64,000 bases of DNA from an uncultured Sedimentitalea sp. (GTDB lineage: Bacteria > Pseudomonadota > Alphaproteobacteria > Rhodobacterales > Rhodobacteraceae): contig CANNGH010000004.1 in the NCBI GenBank assembly GCA_947504115.1, forward strand, positions 310,001 through 374,000. The letters are read 5' to 3'. The stretch's first letter is position 1; each line of letters begins with the position of its first letter. A model generated the notes under the pieces. It did not search any database. It saw only the letters and a program-made list of their open reading frames with translations, and was not told the DNA's origin. A program made the position numbers and the translations under genes. This document shows, piece after piece, positions 25,499-34,367 of this stretch.

Positions 25499-26290
25499 TC
25501 ACCCCAACCAGACATCTAGGAACAGCATAACGACGAGGCCGATTGCGAGCCCGGACGTCGCCTGCTTCTGGTGGCCGCTGCGATGGGTTTCCGGGATGAT
25601 CTCGTGGCTGATGACGTAAAGCATCGCGCCCGCCGCAAAAGCCAGACCCCAGGGCAAGAGAGGCTGCGCCACGACGATCACCGCGGCACCGAGAAAACCC
25701 GTGACGGGTTCGACCAGACCGGTCAGTGCCGCAATGCCAAAGGCGCGGCCCGCCGAGTATCGCTCGCCCAGCAGAGCAACCGCCACCGCCAAGCCTTCGG
25801 GCGCGTTCTGTAATCCGATGCCGAGAGCGACGGGAAATCCGCCGGTGAAACCGTCCGCTCCGAATGCGACACCGACGGCAAGCCCTTCCGGAGCGTTATG
25901 GATCGTGATGGCGATGATAAAGAGCCAGACGCGGCGTAGCGAGACAGCCTCAGGACCTTCACGACCACTGCTAAAATGCTCGTGCGGGATCATTTCGTTC
26001 ATCATGGCGACTGCACCCATGCCCATCAGGATGGCGGCACAGACAATCAGTGCTGGTGTCGCGCCGTCGCCGTATCGCCCCTCCGCCGCGTCGAGCGCCG
26101 GAATGATGAGGGAGAAGAACGATGCCGCGAGCATGACCCCGGCGGCGAAGCCGAGCGAGATATCGCGCCATTTGCGTGAGGGTGCCTTGCCAAGAAGCAC
26201 GGGCGTCGCCCCGACGGCGGTCATGAGACCGGCGGCAAGGCTACCCAGAAATCCGAGCGCGACAGGCGAAAGTGCAGCGACCTGCTCCAA
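25499..26290 (-). CDS. ZIP family metal transporter
   Basis: A 263-aa membrane protein with TM4 HNAPEGLAVGVAF, TM5 QNAPEGLAVAVAL and TM7 ISHEIIPETHRSGHQ. These are the binuclear metal centre residues of the GufA/ZupT subfamily. ZIP proteins normally import Zn or Fe into the cytosol, which is odd in a resistance operon and may reflect metal re-balancing. The start is probably a TTG (26288-26290) because no ATG is available before the first helix. Confidence 0.9.
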   Translation of the reverse strand: MEQVAALSPVALGFLGSLAAGLMTAVGATPVLLGKAPSRKWRDISLGFAAGVMLAASFFSLIIPALDAAEGRYGDGATPALIVCAAILMGMGAVAMMNEMIPHEHFSSGREGPEAVSLRRVWLFIIAITIHNAPEGLAVGVAFGADGFTGGFPVALGIGLQNAPEGLAVAVALLGERYSAGRAFGIAALTGLVEPVTGFLGAAVIVVAQPLLPWGLAFAAGAMLYVISHEIIPETHRSGHQKQATSGLAIGLVVMLFLDVWLG

Positions 26291-26291
26291 C

Positions 26292-26744
26292 TTAACTCGC
26301 CGGATAGGACGAGAAGATTTCCGTCGTGCCGTCAGGTTTCACCAGAAAGACATCGTAGGCTTCGGCATCGTCGCCGAAATCCATGCCCGGCGAGCCGATC
26401 GGCATGCCGGGCACGGCAAGACCGATGGCGTCAGGACGCTCCTCAAGAAGGCGGGTGATATCGGCTGGAGGAACGTGGCCCTCGATGGTATAGTCGTCGA
26501 TAGTCGCCGTATGGCAGGAGAACATATCGACTGGAATGCCGCGATCCATTTTCAGACGAATCAACGCGCCACCGAGGTTTTCGCCTTCCGGGGCAAACCC
26601 GGCCTCGGACAGCTTCTCCATCCAGGCAATGCAGCATCCGCAGCCGCGCGTCTTTCCGACGTGGATGGCGGTCTGGGCGGTTGCGGCCGTCGCGGCGGCA
26701 ATAATGAGAGTCGCAGCGGCAAGGGTTTGAAGCCTGTTTTTCAT
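26292..26744 (-). CDS. DUF411 metal-binding periplasmic protein
   Basis: A 150-aa protein with a signal peptide (AAATLIIAAATAATAQ) and the DUF411 motifs: KTRGCGCCIAWME, DMFSCHTATIDDYTIEGHVP and GLAVPGMPIGSPGM. The CxCC and SCHT residues and conserved Met and His would bind copper or silver. DUF411 proteins accompany copper systems such as CopG-like proteins. The start at 26744 precedes a clear signal peptide. Confidence 0.88.
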   Translation of the reverse strand: MKNRLQTLAAATLIIAAATAATAQTAIHVGKTRGCGCCIAWMEKLSEAGFAPEGENLGGALIRLKMDRGIPVDMFSCHTATIDDYTIEGHVPPADITRLLEERPDAIGLAVPGMPIGSPGMDFGDDAEAYDVFLVKPDGTTEIFSSYPAS

Positions 26745-26764
26745 AGTTATTCCTTTCAAATCAG

Positions 26765-28114
26765 TCATGTATCTTCGCGAAGAACGGCCACGAAACGTGT
26801 GCGCGTCTCTGCAAGAATTTCAGTGGCATCGGCGGCGTCGAGGTTTTCCGCAGAGGCGAGCAACTTCTCCCCAAGCGGATCGATGGGTCGACCGTCCACG
26901 CGCACTTCGTAGTGAAGATTGGGGGCTGTTGCGGTGCCCGTTTCACCGACCTCGCCGATCACCTCGCCTGCAAGAACGCGGTTCCCGACCGCCAGTGCCT
27001 TTGCCACTGCGCTCATGTGCGCATATCGGGTCATCGTATCAGACCCATGCGCGATCTCGACCACCCGGCCATACCCGCTCCGCCATCCGATAAAGGAGAT
27101 CCGTCCGGGTGCGGTCGCTGCAATCGGCGTCCCCGCAGCAGCGGCGTAGTCGACGCCTGTGTGCATCCGCATATTGCCGTAGATCGGATGCTTGCGCTGC
27201 CCGAAGACCGATGACAGCCGCGCGCCTTCCACCGGCGGCGCGACTGTCCGCAGGATTTCTCCGTTCAGATAAACCGTCGCACGTCCGCTGTCTTCGTCCG
27301 CCCACACGATCTCGAGTTGATCGTCCTCCAGGTCGAGTGCAGCATAGGACATAAGCGGCTGGCCGATTTCCGAACCGTCCGGAAGGACCGTCTGACGCCA
27401 GAGGATATTCAGACTTTCCCCGCCTTGAAGATCCCTGCGAAAGTCGACCGTGTCCCCCAGAATCTGTGCGAGATCGACGGCGAAACGGGCCGGAACGCCT
27501 GCTCTGTCGAGCGAAGCGTAGATCGACCCGTTCACCTGCAATTGCCCCGCACGCTCGATCGTCGACGCGCTCGGCGTAACCGTCCGACCGGCAATGGTGC
27601 CGTCCAAGGTAACTTCGATCCGCACGCCGTCATCGACAGCCAATGTCACAACGGATGGCGTGCCGTCCCGGCGATACCCGACGCTGAGGCGGTGGCCCGG
27701 TCGAAGGCGGCGCAGGTCGTATTCGACGGCCAATGCCAGTGCGACCTCGGCCCGCGTCTGCGCACCCATGTCAGCGCGGGAAAGAAGCACGTCCAGCGTG
27801 TCACCGGATTCGACCGTCGCCTCCCATGGCGGCACGGTGAGGGCCTGAACCAACGCCGTCAGATCATCTGGCTCGGCACGTTCCTGTCCGGGAAGCTTCG
27901 GCGGCTGAAACCCGGCTGGAAGCACATTCGACATCGTATCGCCGGAGGTGATGACGCCGGGCCAATCGAGCGGTTCGGGTGGACTGGTCGGGGCCATCGG
28001 AGCCTCGGAAACGATGTTCTTGGGTGGGGCCTCCATGAACAAAGTCCGGCTCGCCATCGTGCCGACCGCTGCCGCGGCCACGGTCGTTCCCAGAACGATA
28101 TGTCTCAGTTTCAA
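26765..28114 (-). CDS. M23 family metallopeptidase
   Basis: A 449-aa envelope protein. An N-terminal membrane anchor is followed by a LysM/OapA-like region (ATVESGDTLDVLLSRADMG) and a C-terminal peptidase_M23 domain with HTGVDYAAAAGTPI, YGRVVEIAHG and HYEVRVDGRPIDP; the zinc ligands (His, Asp, His) are present. The overall layout matches MepM-type peptidoglycan endopeptidases. It overlaps the SCO gene start codon region by 4 bases (ATGA). An envelope-remodelling role under metal stress is inferred. Confidence 0.92.
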   Translation of the reverse strand: MKLRHIVLGTTVAAAAVGTMASRTLFMEAPPKNIVSEAPMAPTSPPEPLDWPGVITSGDTMSNVLPAGFQPPKLPGQERAEPDDLTALVQALTVPPWEATVESGDTLDVLLSRADMGAQTRAEVALALAVEYDLRRLRPGHRLSVGYRRDGTPSVVTLAVDDGVRIEVTLDGTIAGRTVTPSASTIERAGQLQVNGSIYASLDRAGVPARFAVDLAQILGDTVDFRRDLQGGESLNILWRQTVLPDGSEIGQPLMSYAALDLEDDQLEIVWADEDSGRATVYLNGEILRTVAPPVEGARLSSVFGQRKHPIYGNMRMHTGVDYAAAAGTPIAATAPGRISFIGWRSGYGRVVEIAHGSDTMTRYAHMSAVAKALAVGNRVLAGEVIGEVGETGTATAPNLHYEVRVDGRPIDPLGEKLLASAENLDAADATEILAETRTRFVAVLREDT

Positions 28115-28737
28115 GATTTTGCCCCCTTGGTTCCGTCCCGCATCGCGCGCCTAATCTTCGGCACGGCAAATTCGCGTGGTTCGTGATAATCGATGACGCT
28201 GACGAAGCGGCCTGTCGCATCGAACAGGAAAACACCCGCAGTGTGGTTCATCGTATAGCTGCCGTCTTCACCCTCGACCTTCTCGTAGGTGGCGCGGAAG
28301 CCTTCGGCGACAGCAGCGATCTGGTCGGGTAAGCCCGTCCATCCCTGAATCTGCGGATGGAAGTAGGAAACATACTCGGCCATGGTTTCGACCGTATCGC
28401 GGTCCGGGTCCACGGTGATAAGAACGGTGCGCAGATCTTCGGCCTCCGGCCCAAGCTCGTCGAGCCAGCCGGAAATATCCGAGAGGGTCGTCGGGCAGAC
28501 GTCGGGGCAGTAGGTGAAGCCGAAGAAGACCAGACTGGGGTGGCCGATGAGGGTTTCAGGGCCTACCTCCTGACCATCCTGATCGGTCAAGCTGAAGTCC
28601 ATCGAGGTTAGCGGCATGGGCCGCTTACCCGGAGCGGGGTCAGCTCCAGGCCCATCGACCTGCCACCAGCCGACGAACAGGGCGGCAAAGACTGCCGCCG
28701 CGCCGATTGCCGCGATTTTGGCCAACCTCACCATCAA
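28111..28737 (-). CDS. SCO family copper protein
   Basis: A 208-aa thioredoxin-fold protein with one N-terminal anchor helix. The copper site is CPDVC in FGFTYCPDVCPTT plus the distant His in YTMNHTAGVFLFD. SCO proteins deliver copper to the CuA centre of cytochrome oxidase or act in periplasmic redox. A second, different SCO is at 30344. It follows PCuAC, a common partner, by 5 bases. Confidence 0.92.
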   Translation of the reverse strand: MMVRLAKIAAIGAAAVFAALFVGWWQVDGPGADPAPGKRPMPLTSMDFSLTDQDGQEVGPETLIGHPSLVFFGFTYCPDVCPTTLSDISGWLDELGPEAEDLRTVLITVDPDRDTVETMAEYVSYFHPQIQGWTGLPDQIAAVAEGFRATYEKVEGEDGSYTMNHTAGVFLFDATGRFVSVIDYHEPREFAVPKIRRAMRDGTKGAKS

Positions 28738-28742
28738 GCGGA

Positions 28743-29243
28743 TCAGCCTTCGGGGCCGCGCGCGCCGATGCCAAGGATCGGGACGGTGATTTCAAGCTCT
28801 GTTCCGTCGGAAAAGAGAAGGGTCAGCGGAAAGGTCTCACCCTCGACGAGCGCAGATTGGAGCTGCATCAGCATGGCATGATACCCGCCGGGTTCGAGGG
28901 CGATCATGCCCCCGGCTGGGATCATGATATCGTCGGCCGGAGCCATGCTGCTGACGCCGTCAGAATTGGTACTGGTTTCGTGGATCGAGGCCATACCGGA
29001 TATGTCAGTGCGAAGACCGATTAAGGAGATCGATTCGCTGCCTTCGTTTCGAACGGTCAGATAGGCCCCGCCGGGCCGCGATGTTCCAAGGCTCGCGCGC
29101 GCCCACGGCTTCTCGACCACAATCGAGGCGTCCTCTGACATTTGCTGCGCTGAGGCTGCCAATGGCAGGCCCATCAGAAGAGCGACAGACAGGCTTTGAA
29201 ATGCCTTTGCGAAGGTTTTGAACACGTCGGTTCTCCTGTTCAT
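28743..29243 (-). CDS. Periplasmic copper chaperone PCu(A)C
   Basis: A 166-aa protein with a signal peptide (SVALLMGLPLAASA) and the PCuAC fold. The copper ligands are seen as MASIHE-x-M and YHAMLM, the family H(M)x10Mx21HxM arrangement. It partners with SCO in copper delivery. The start at 29241-29243 is used because the upstream reading frame overlaps the DsbA gene and has no signal peptide. Confidence 0.9.
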   Translation of the reverse strand: MNRRTDVFKTFAKAFQSLSVALLMGLPLAASAQQMSEDASIVVEKPWARASLGTSRPGGAYLTVRNEGSESISLIGLRTDISGMASIHETSTNSDGVSSMAPADDIMIPAGGMIALEPGGYHAMLMQLQSALVEGETFPLTLLFSDGTELEITVPILGIGARGPEG

Positions 29244-29244
29244 T

Positions 29245-29907
29245 CTAGTTTGTTGCCGCAGCCTCGACTTCGGATTGTACGAGCGATAAAAGCTGCTCCG
29301 CACCGAACTCTGACAAAGGCTTGCTGTTAACGAAGAACGTCGGTGTGCTCTGGATTCCGACAGCTTCGACATCTGCCCGGTCCTGATTGAGGACGCCGAC
29401 GATGCTTGGTGATTTGATCTGGTCCGCCGCCGCCGCAGTATCCAGACCCGCCGCGCCGGCGATTTCCATGATCCGCTCCGCTGCCGGTGCGCCGTGAGAG
29501 GCCCAGGCCGACTGGTTTTCGAGCAGCGCTTCCAGCACCGGAACGAAGACATCCTGCAACCGGGCCGCTTCCAGCACCTTGATCGCCAGCTCTGACCCTT
29601 CGCCGTGGAAGGGCGTGTAACGCATGACGACGCGCACATCGTCGGGGTATTGCGCCAGTATCTGCTTCACGATGGGGTGGAACGCGCGGCAGGCCTCGCA
29701 GGCGGGGTCGAAGAACTCCACGATGGTCACCGGCGCATCCTCACGCCCGAGTATGGGAGAATAGGACCGAACAAGACGATCCTGTTGTTCCAGCGGAGCG
29801 GCTGTCGCCACCGGAGTCGGATCGGGGCGGGACACAAACCAGGTGCCAGCCGCAAAAACGGCCAGTACCACAGCGAATATAGCGAGCAAAAGTGTTTTTC
29901 GGTTCAT
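29245..29907 (-). CDS. DsbA-like thiol:disulfide protein
   Basis: A 220-aa protein with an N-terminal anchor (LLLAIFAVVLAVFAAGTWFV) and a DsbA/thioredoxin_4 domain; the active site is FDPACEACRAF and the cis-Pro loop STPTFFVNSKPL. It would oxidise or isomerise periplasmic thiols. It overlaps the DsbB-like gene by 4 bases, a typical oxidase pair. Copper damages periplasmic disulfide chemistry, which fits the context. Confidence 0.9.
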   Translation of the reverse strand: MNRKTLLLAIFAVVLAVFAAGTWFVSRPDPTPVATAAPLEQQDRLVRSYSPILGREDAPVTIVEFFDPACEACRAFHPIVKQILAQYPDDVRVVMRYTPFHGEGSELAIKVLEAARLQDVFVPVLEALLENQSAWASHGAPAAERIMEIAGAAGLDTAAAADQIKSPSIVGVLNQDRADVEAVGIQSTPTFFVNSKPLSEFGAEQLLSLVQSEVEAAATN

Positions 29908-30347
29908 GTTGAAATCCGTCGAAGTTGAATGAGAAGGCCAAGGATCGTCCCGAACGTCAGCAGGGACAGCAGAGGGATCGGCACACCAAGGATCAGCATT
30001 GCGTCATCGGTGCAGGACGGCCCAGAGGCGGTGCAGGGTAAGATCGGCGCGGGCACGAGCCCGGCGTAGAGAAGCGAGTGGTAGAGAGCGACGGTGCCGC
30101 CCAAAACTGCGAGGGGGGCAGCGTAGCGCCATATCGAGAGGTCTGCGCGCCATGTCGCCACGCCCAGAATGACGACGAGCGGGAACATGAAGGCACGCTG
30201 GAACCAGCACAGATTGCAAGGAGCCTGCCCCAGAACCTCACCGATGAAGAGGACGGCAAGCGACGCGGACAGGGCAATGAGCCATGCCGCAAAAAGGAGG
30301 GCTACCGGGCCTGTGCCGTTACGCCCGGCGTCTGAACCAGCAGTCAT
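29904..30347 (-). CDS. DsbB-like disulfide bond protein
   Basis: A 147-aa membrane protein with four helices. The quinone-proximal pair is CNLC in APCNLCWFQRAFMFP and the second pair lies in ILPCTASGPSCTDD. It should re-oxidise the DsbA-like partner encoded next to it. ATGA overlaps link it to both neighbours. Confidence 0.9.
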   Translation of the reverse strand: MTAGSDAGRNGTGPVALLFAAWLIALSASLAVLFIGEVLGQAPCNLCWFQRAFMFPLVVILGVATWRADLSIWRYAAPLAVLGGTVALYHSLLYAGLVPAPILPCTASGPSCTDDAMLILGVPIPLLSLLTFGTILGLLIQLRRIST

Positions 30348-30952
30348 GTGCCAATCCTTTCGCGCAGATCCGATACAATGACTGCCGGGGCCTGATCGTA
30401 CTCGTAAATGCGGACAAATTCACCCTCCGGATCGAACAGGAGGAAGGACGACGTATGCCCCATCGTATAGCCGTCAGGCGAAGAGGCTTCCTCGATCTTC
30501 TGGTAGTAGATCTTGAAGGTCTCAGCAGTGCGTTCGATTTGGTCCGGCGGTCCGCTCAACCCAAGGATTCCGGGACCAAACTGGGGAACGTAGTTGGCCA
30601 GAGCGCTTGGCGTATCCCTTTCAGGGTCGACCGTGATGAACAGGGGCTGGACGGCGGAACCTTGGGTGCCAAGCTCGTCCATGACCTGCGCGATGGTTGA
30701 AAGCCCCATGGGACACACGTCGGGGCAGTTCGTGAAGCCGAAAAAGACGAGCATCCAGCGACCCCGGAAGTCCTCATCGGACTGCACCATTCCGTTATGG
30801 TCCGTCAGCTCAAAATCCGCAGCGAAACTCTCGGCTGCGGGATCGACACGCGCGGCGACCGGTCCCGGATCGCGGCCGGTCATCCAAAGCGTAGCTGACA
30901 CCGCAGCAGCGACGACCACCGCCGACCAGAGAGCTATCCGGACCTTCTTCAT
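30344..30952 (-). CDS. SCO family copper protein, first gene of leftward operon
   Basis: A 202-aa SCO protein starting at MKKVRIALWSAVVVAAAV (anchor helix). The metal site is CPDVC in FFGFTNCPDVCPMG with the distal His in YTMGHTSSFLLFD. It is only moderately similar to the SCO at 28111, so the two are not a recent duplication. It is nearest to the MerR-type promoter at 30990-31020 and is the start of an unbroken leftward run of eleven genes ending at 23316. Confidence 0.92.
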   Translation of the reverse strand: MKKVRIALWSAVVVAAAVSATLWMTGRDPGPVAARVDPAAESFAADFELTDHNGMVQSDEDFRGRWMLVFFGFTNCPDVCPMGLSTIAQVMDELGTQGSAVQPLFITVDPERDTPSALANYVPQFGPGILGLSGPPDQIERTAETFKIYYQKIEEASSPDGYTMGHTSSFLLFDPEGEFVRIYEYDQAPAVIVSDLRERIGT

Positions 30953-30989
30953 TGCTTGCGCCACCCACCTGTTCAGTTCGTCTCTGCGC

Positions 30990-31020
30990 GGGGTACAAGC
31001 TACAGCAGATAGAGGTTCAA
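30990..31020 (-). promoter_or_regulatory. MerR-type promoter for the leftward copper/envelope operon (site 2)
   Basis: Read leftward: TTGAAC (31020-31015), a 19-base spacer containing CTCTATCTGCTGTAGC, then a weak TACCCC. It is back to back with the autoregulatory site of the MerR gene, so one regulator can control both directions. Confidence 0.65.
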
Positions 31021-31091
31021 GCAAAAAGTTATCTTTTGTTGTCGGAAGTCACGCCAATGTGAAACCTTCGTCTTTTCAACGGAGTTGGTTC

Positions 31092-31118
31092 TTGGATAAA
31101 CTACAGTTGCTGTAGATT
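31092..31118 (+). promoter_or_regulatory. MerR operator upstream of the regulator gene (site 3)
   Basis: TTGGAT followed by the perfect 6-3-6 palindrome CTACAGTTGCTGTAG (31101-31115). It is the most symmetric copy of the motif, as expected for an autoregulatory site. The -10 is not well defined. Confidence 0.65.
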
Positions 31119-31130
31119 GAAGGAACGCAA

Positions 31131-31559
31131 ATGCTGGCAATTGGAACACTTTCGCGGAGAACCGGAACCAAGGTTCAGACGATCCGCTATTATGAAGAAA
31201 TCGGTTTGATGAACGAGGCCGGAAGGACGTCGGGCGGCCAGCGCCGGTATTTTGAGAAGGATCTCGACCGGCTGGCCTTCATCCGACACTCGCGCCAGCT
31301 CGGCTTCTCGCTCGACTCTATCCGTGAGCTTCTGGACCTGTCGGACAATCCCTCTCAGTCCTGTGCGGAAGCGGATTCCATCGCGCGGCGGCAACTTCGG
31401 CAGGTCGAACAGCGGATCAAGCGTCTGCAAGCCCTAAAGAAGGAGCTGAAACGCATGGTCGCCGAGTGCGAGGGAGACAGCGTTGCCGAATGCAAGGTGT
31501 TGGAGGTCCTGCGTGACCATTCGGAATGTCTGACCGAGCACGACGAGATCGGAGCGTGA
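31131..31559 (+). CDS. MerR-family metal-responsive regulator
   Basis: A 142-aa protein. The N-terminal winged HTH is typical of MerR ([54 protein letters not shown]), then a dimerisation helix and the metal-binding C-terminus with Cys at [16 protein letters not shown] and HSEC. Several Cys plus a His suggest a divalent soft metal such as Zn, Cd or Pb, as in the CadR/PbrR type. It probably controls the seven sites described here. The stop overlaps the GTG of the YnfA-like gene. Confidence 0.9.
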   Translation: MLAIGTLSRRTGTKVQTIRYYEEIGLMNEAGRTSGGQRRYFEKDLDRLAFIRHSRQLGFSLDSIRELLDLSDNPSQSCAEADSIARRQLRQVEQRIKRLQALKKELKRMVAECEGDSVAECKVLEVLRDHSECLTEHDEIGA

Positions 31560-31882
31560 ACGCAGTAATCGTCTATCCGCTTGCCGCACTGGCCGAAATT
31601 GCAGGCTGCTTCGCCATCTGGGCCTGGTGGCGGACCGGAGCATCGCCATTATGGATCTTACCTGGCGTGTTGTCGCTGGTCGCCTTCGCATGGCTTCTCG
31701 CTCAGGTTCAGACTCCTGCGGCAGGTCGTTCATTCGCCGCCTATGGCGGCATCTATGTCGCTGCGTCGATCTTGTGGATGTGGCTGATCGAAGGACAACG
31801 TCCTGATCGCTGGGATCTGATCGGAACCGCTGCCACGCTCGTCGGCGCAGCCATAATTCTTGGGGGAGCGCGGGATACCTGA
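31556..31882 (+). CDS. YnfA/UPF0060 family membrane protein
   Basis: A 108-aa, four-helix protein ([49 protein letters not shown]) of the UPF0060 family, related to small multidrug efflux proteins. The GTG start overlaps the MerR stop (GTGA), so it is coupled to the regulator. Role unproven. Confidence 0.88.
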   Translation: MNAVIVYPLAALAEIAGCFAIWAWWRTGASPLWILPGVLSLVAFAWLLAQVQTPAAGRSFAAYGGIYVAASILWMWLIEGQRPDRWDLIGTAATLVGAAIILGGARDT

Positions 31883-31893
31883 AAAGAAAGTTC

Positions 31894-31924
31894 TTGAAGC
31901 TACAGTTACTGTAGATGTTACCTC
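31894..31924 (+). promoter_or_regulatory. MerR-type promoter for the transglutaminase-ZIP-CDF operon (site 4)
   Basis: TTGAAG (31894-31899), a 19-base spacer with CTACAGTTACTGTAG (a near-palindrome matching the regulator's own site), then a weak -10. It is only 12 bases past the YnfA stop and precedes the next operon by 30 bases. Confidence 0.65.
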
Positions 31925-31953
31925 TCTGTCGAATTGATTTCAGGACACAAGAG

Positions 31954-32733
31954 ATGGCCATTCCAGATGCTGACCTTCGCCCAACCCGACTTCTCGATTT
32001 TCGCACGGTTGCGATAGCTGAACTGATCGCCAACCGCGGATGGCGGGACTTGTCCGAGCACGACCGGATCGGTGCGGGCTATAATTTCGTGCGAAATGAA
32101 ATTGCCTTTGGATACAATTCCGCCGACGACATTTCTGCGTCGGCGGTGCTGAGGGACGGTTATGGCCAATGCAATACCAAGGGGACACTCTTGATGGCGT
32201 TGCTAAGGGCACTGGACATTCCATGTCGATTGCATGGCTTTACGATCCATAAATCATTGCAGCGCGGGATCGTGCCCGAAATTGTCTACCCACTTGCGCC
32301 TGAGAGCATCCTCCACAGCTGGGTGAAGGTCTGGCATCGGGGGCGCTGGATCAATCTGGAAGGTTTCATTCTGGACGATGCAATTCTGTCTGTTCTTCAG
32401 GACAGCTTTGCTGATGAATCCGACAGCCTGTGTGGTTACGGAATCGGAACAATCCGTCTTTCTTCACCCTCCGTCGAATGGCGAGGAACGGATACCTACA
32501 TCCAGGAAACCGGCATCAATGCCAATCTCGGTTTGTTCGAAACTCCGGATGATTTTTTAAGACAACACCAGCAATCCCTCGGACGTCTAAAGGGCCCGCT
32601 CTATCGTTATCTGATCCGTCACTGGATGAATACCCGCGTGAGACGCATACGAAGTGGGATTGTTCCGGTCATCCCGTTCGATGAAGCCAATCCTGCTCAT
32701 CTTGTTCGCAAAGGACAGGTTGGATCGCTATGA
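31954..32733 (+). CDS. Transglutaminase-like protein
   Basis: A 259-aa cytosolic protein with the transglutaminase/protease triad: Cys in GYGQCNTKGTLLMALLRALDIPCRLHGF, His in SILHSWVKVWH, and the acidic residue in INLEGF. There is no signal peptide or membrane segment. The start at 31954 has AGGA upstream. The stop overlaps the ATG of the ZIP gene. A protease or isopeptide-forming role is possible; I know of no metal-linked precedent that identifies its substrate. Confidence 0.82.
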   Translation: MAIPDADLRPTRLLDFRTVAIAELIANRGWRDLSEHDRIGAGYNFVRNEIAFGYNSADDISASAVLRDGYGQCNTKGTLLMALLRALDIPCRLHGFTIHKSLQRGIVPEIVYPLAPESILHSWVKVWHRGRWINLEGFILDDAILSVLQDSFADESDSLCGYGIGTIRLSSPSVEWRGTDTYIQETGINANLGLFETPDDFLRQHQQSLGRLKGPLYRYLIRHWMNTRVRRIRSGIVPVIPFDEANPAHLVRKGQVGSL

Positions 32734-33419
32734 TCGGTGCCTGGATTTATACGCTGATACCGGCCACGGTCGCGATCCTGGGGGCCGTCGTTGCGGTCAA
32801 TGTGCGGCCTGGACCGACACTGGTCAGCGCTATCCAGCACTTTGCAGCAGGCGTCGTCTTTGCGGCTGCTGCGGGTGAAATCATGCCGGATGTCGCCCAT
32901 AGCGGATCTCCGATCGCGACGATCGTCGGTGGCTTTGCAGGGATCGGCGTGATGCTGGCCATCCGTCAGCTGGAAAGGGTTATCAAGGGCCCGGCGGGGC
33001 TGCTCACACTCGTTGGCGTCGATATTCTGATCGACGGTCTTGTGCTCGGGATTGCCTTTGCCGCCGGGGCCAAGGCTGGTCTATTGCTGACCATCGCGCT
33101 CAGCGTTGAGGTCCTGTTTCTGGGACTGGCCGTCACAACCGAGCTTTCGGAGACGGTTAAATCCCGGATGCGGATCGTTCTGATCATCGCCGCCCTGGTT
33201 GTCTTGCTGCCCGTGGGTGCGTTCATCGCAACGCCGGTCGCCAGCCTTCCGGCGCATTACATCACCGGGTTTCTGAGCTTCGGACTGATCGCTCTGCTTT
33301 ACCTCGTCACCGAAGAGCTGCTGGTGGAAGCGCACGAAACCCCCGATCGGCCGTGGGTCACCGCGATGTTCTTCGTCGGCTTCCTGCTGCTCCTGTCTCT
33401 CGAAGAGGTGATGGGATGA
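32730..33419 (+). CDS. ZIP-like divalent metal transporter
   Basis: A 229-aa membrane protein, more divergent than the ZIP at 25499. TM4 reads DILIDGLVLGIAFAAG and TM7 YLVTEELLVEAHE, acidic variants of the ZIP metal site, and EIMPDVAHS lies in TM2-3. About seven to eight helices. It is coupled to the transglutaminase gene (ATGA overlap) and followed by the CDF. Confidence 0.8.
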   Translation: MIGAWIYTLIPATVAILGAVVAVNVRPGPTLVSAIQHFAAGVVFAAAAGEIMPDVAHSGSPIATIVGGFAGIGVMLAIRQLERVIKGPAGLLTLVGVDILIDGLVLGIAFAAGAKAGLLLTIALSVEVLFLGLAVTTELSETVKSRMRIVLIIAALVVLLPVGAFIATPVASLPAHYITGFLSFGLIALLYLVTEELLVEAHETPDRPWVTAMFFVGFLLLLSLEEVMG

Positions 33420-33446
33420 ACCAAACTGAAGAGAAAAGGACACCGC

Positions 33447-34355
33447 ATGCCGCATGATCATGCCCATATGGAGCCCAAGGAAGGCGACCGGCGGGTCGCA
33501 GTCGCCATCTGGGCAAATGGCCTTCTGACGGTCGCGCAGATTGTCGGGGGGATACTCTCCGGCAGCCTCGCGCTGATCGCGGATGCGATCCACAACTTCT
33601 CCGACATGGCGTCGCTCGTCATCGCGTTTGGTGCACGCAAGATCGCACGCCGCCCGGCCGATGCGAAAATGACCTTCGGATATGGCAGGGTCGAGATTGT
33701 GGCCGCACTGATCAACTATACCTCGCTGATCATCATCGGGCTTTATCTGGTCTACGAGGGTGCGATGCGCTTTGTCGACCCAGTGCAGATCGAAGGCTGG
33801 ACGGTCGTGATCCTGGGTGGGGTGGCACTGTTTATCGACACCCTCACCGCCTGGCTGACATATTCGATGCAGAAGGGCAGCGTGAACATCCGCGCGCTCT
33901 TCCTACACAATCTCAGCGACGCATTGGCGTCCGTGGCGGTCATCGTCGGTGGTGTTCTCATCCTTCTTTACGACATCCGCTGGGTCGATCCGGCAATCAC
34001 CATCGGGATTGCCGCCTATATCCTCTGGCTTGCCTTCAGCGAGATCGGCGGCCCGATCCGCACCCTGATGCTGGGCAGTCCGCCCGACATTGACACGGAC
34101 GAGGTCATCGCAGCCGTCGAGGACGTAGACGGTGTCGAGGAAGTCCATCACGCGCATTTCTGGCAGATGCAGGAGCATCGTGCGGCGCTCGATACCCATG
34201 TCGTGATCGCCGATGACCGCTGGGATGACCTCGAAAGCATCAAGACGGCAATCAAGACCCGCCTCGAAGAACAATTCGGAATCGACCATTCCACGCTGGA
34301 ATTCGAGCGCCTCGGTAACAAACACGACGATGCGGCCCGCTACGGACATGAATGA
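33447..34355 (+). CDS. Cation diffusion facilitator (CDF), Zn-type
   Basis: A 302-aa H+-coupled exporter with a His-rich start (MPHDHAHM). The TM2 motif IADAIHNFSD and TM5 motif LHNLSDALAS both have His-Asp, the zinc-transporting pattern of CzcD/ZitB-like proteins. The C-terminal domain (HHAHFWQMQEHRAALDTHVVI) is complete. It is distinct from the FieF-like CDF at 16893. It is the third gene behind MerR-type site 4. Confidence 0.93.
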   Translation: MPHDHAHMEPKEGDRRVAVAIWANGLLTVAQIVGGILSGSLALIADAIHNFSDMASLVIAFGARKIARRPADAKMTFGYGRVEIVAALINYTSLIIIGLYLVYEGAMRFVDPVQIEGWTVVILGGVALFIDTLTAWLTYSMQKGSVNIRALFLHNLSDALASVAVIVGGVLILLYDIRWVDPAITIGIAAYILWLAFSEIGGPIRTLMLGSPPDIDTDEVIAAVEDVDGVEEVHHAHFWQMQEHRAALDTHVVIADDRWDDLESIKTAIKTRLEEQFGIDHSTLEFERLGNKHDDAARYGHE

Positions 34356-34367
34356 AAGGAGAATCTC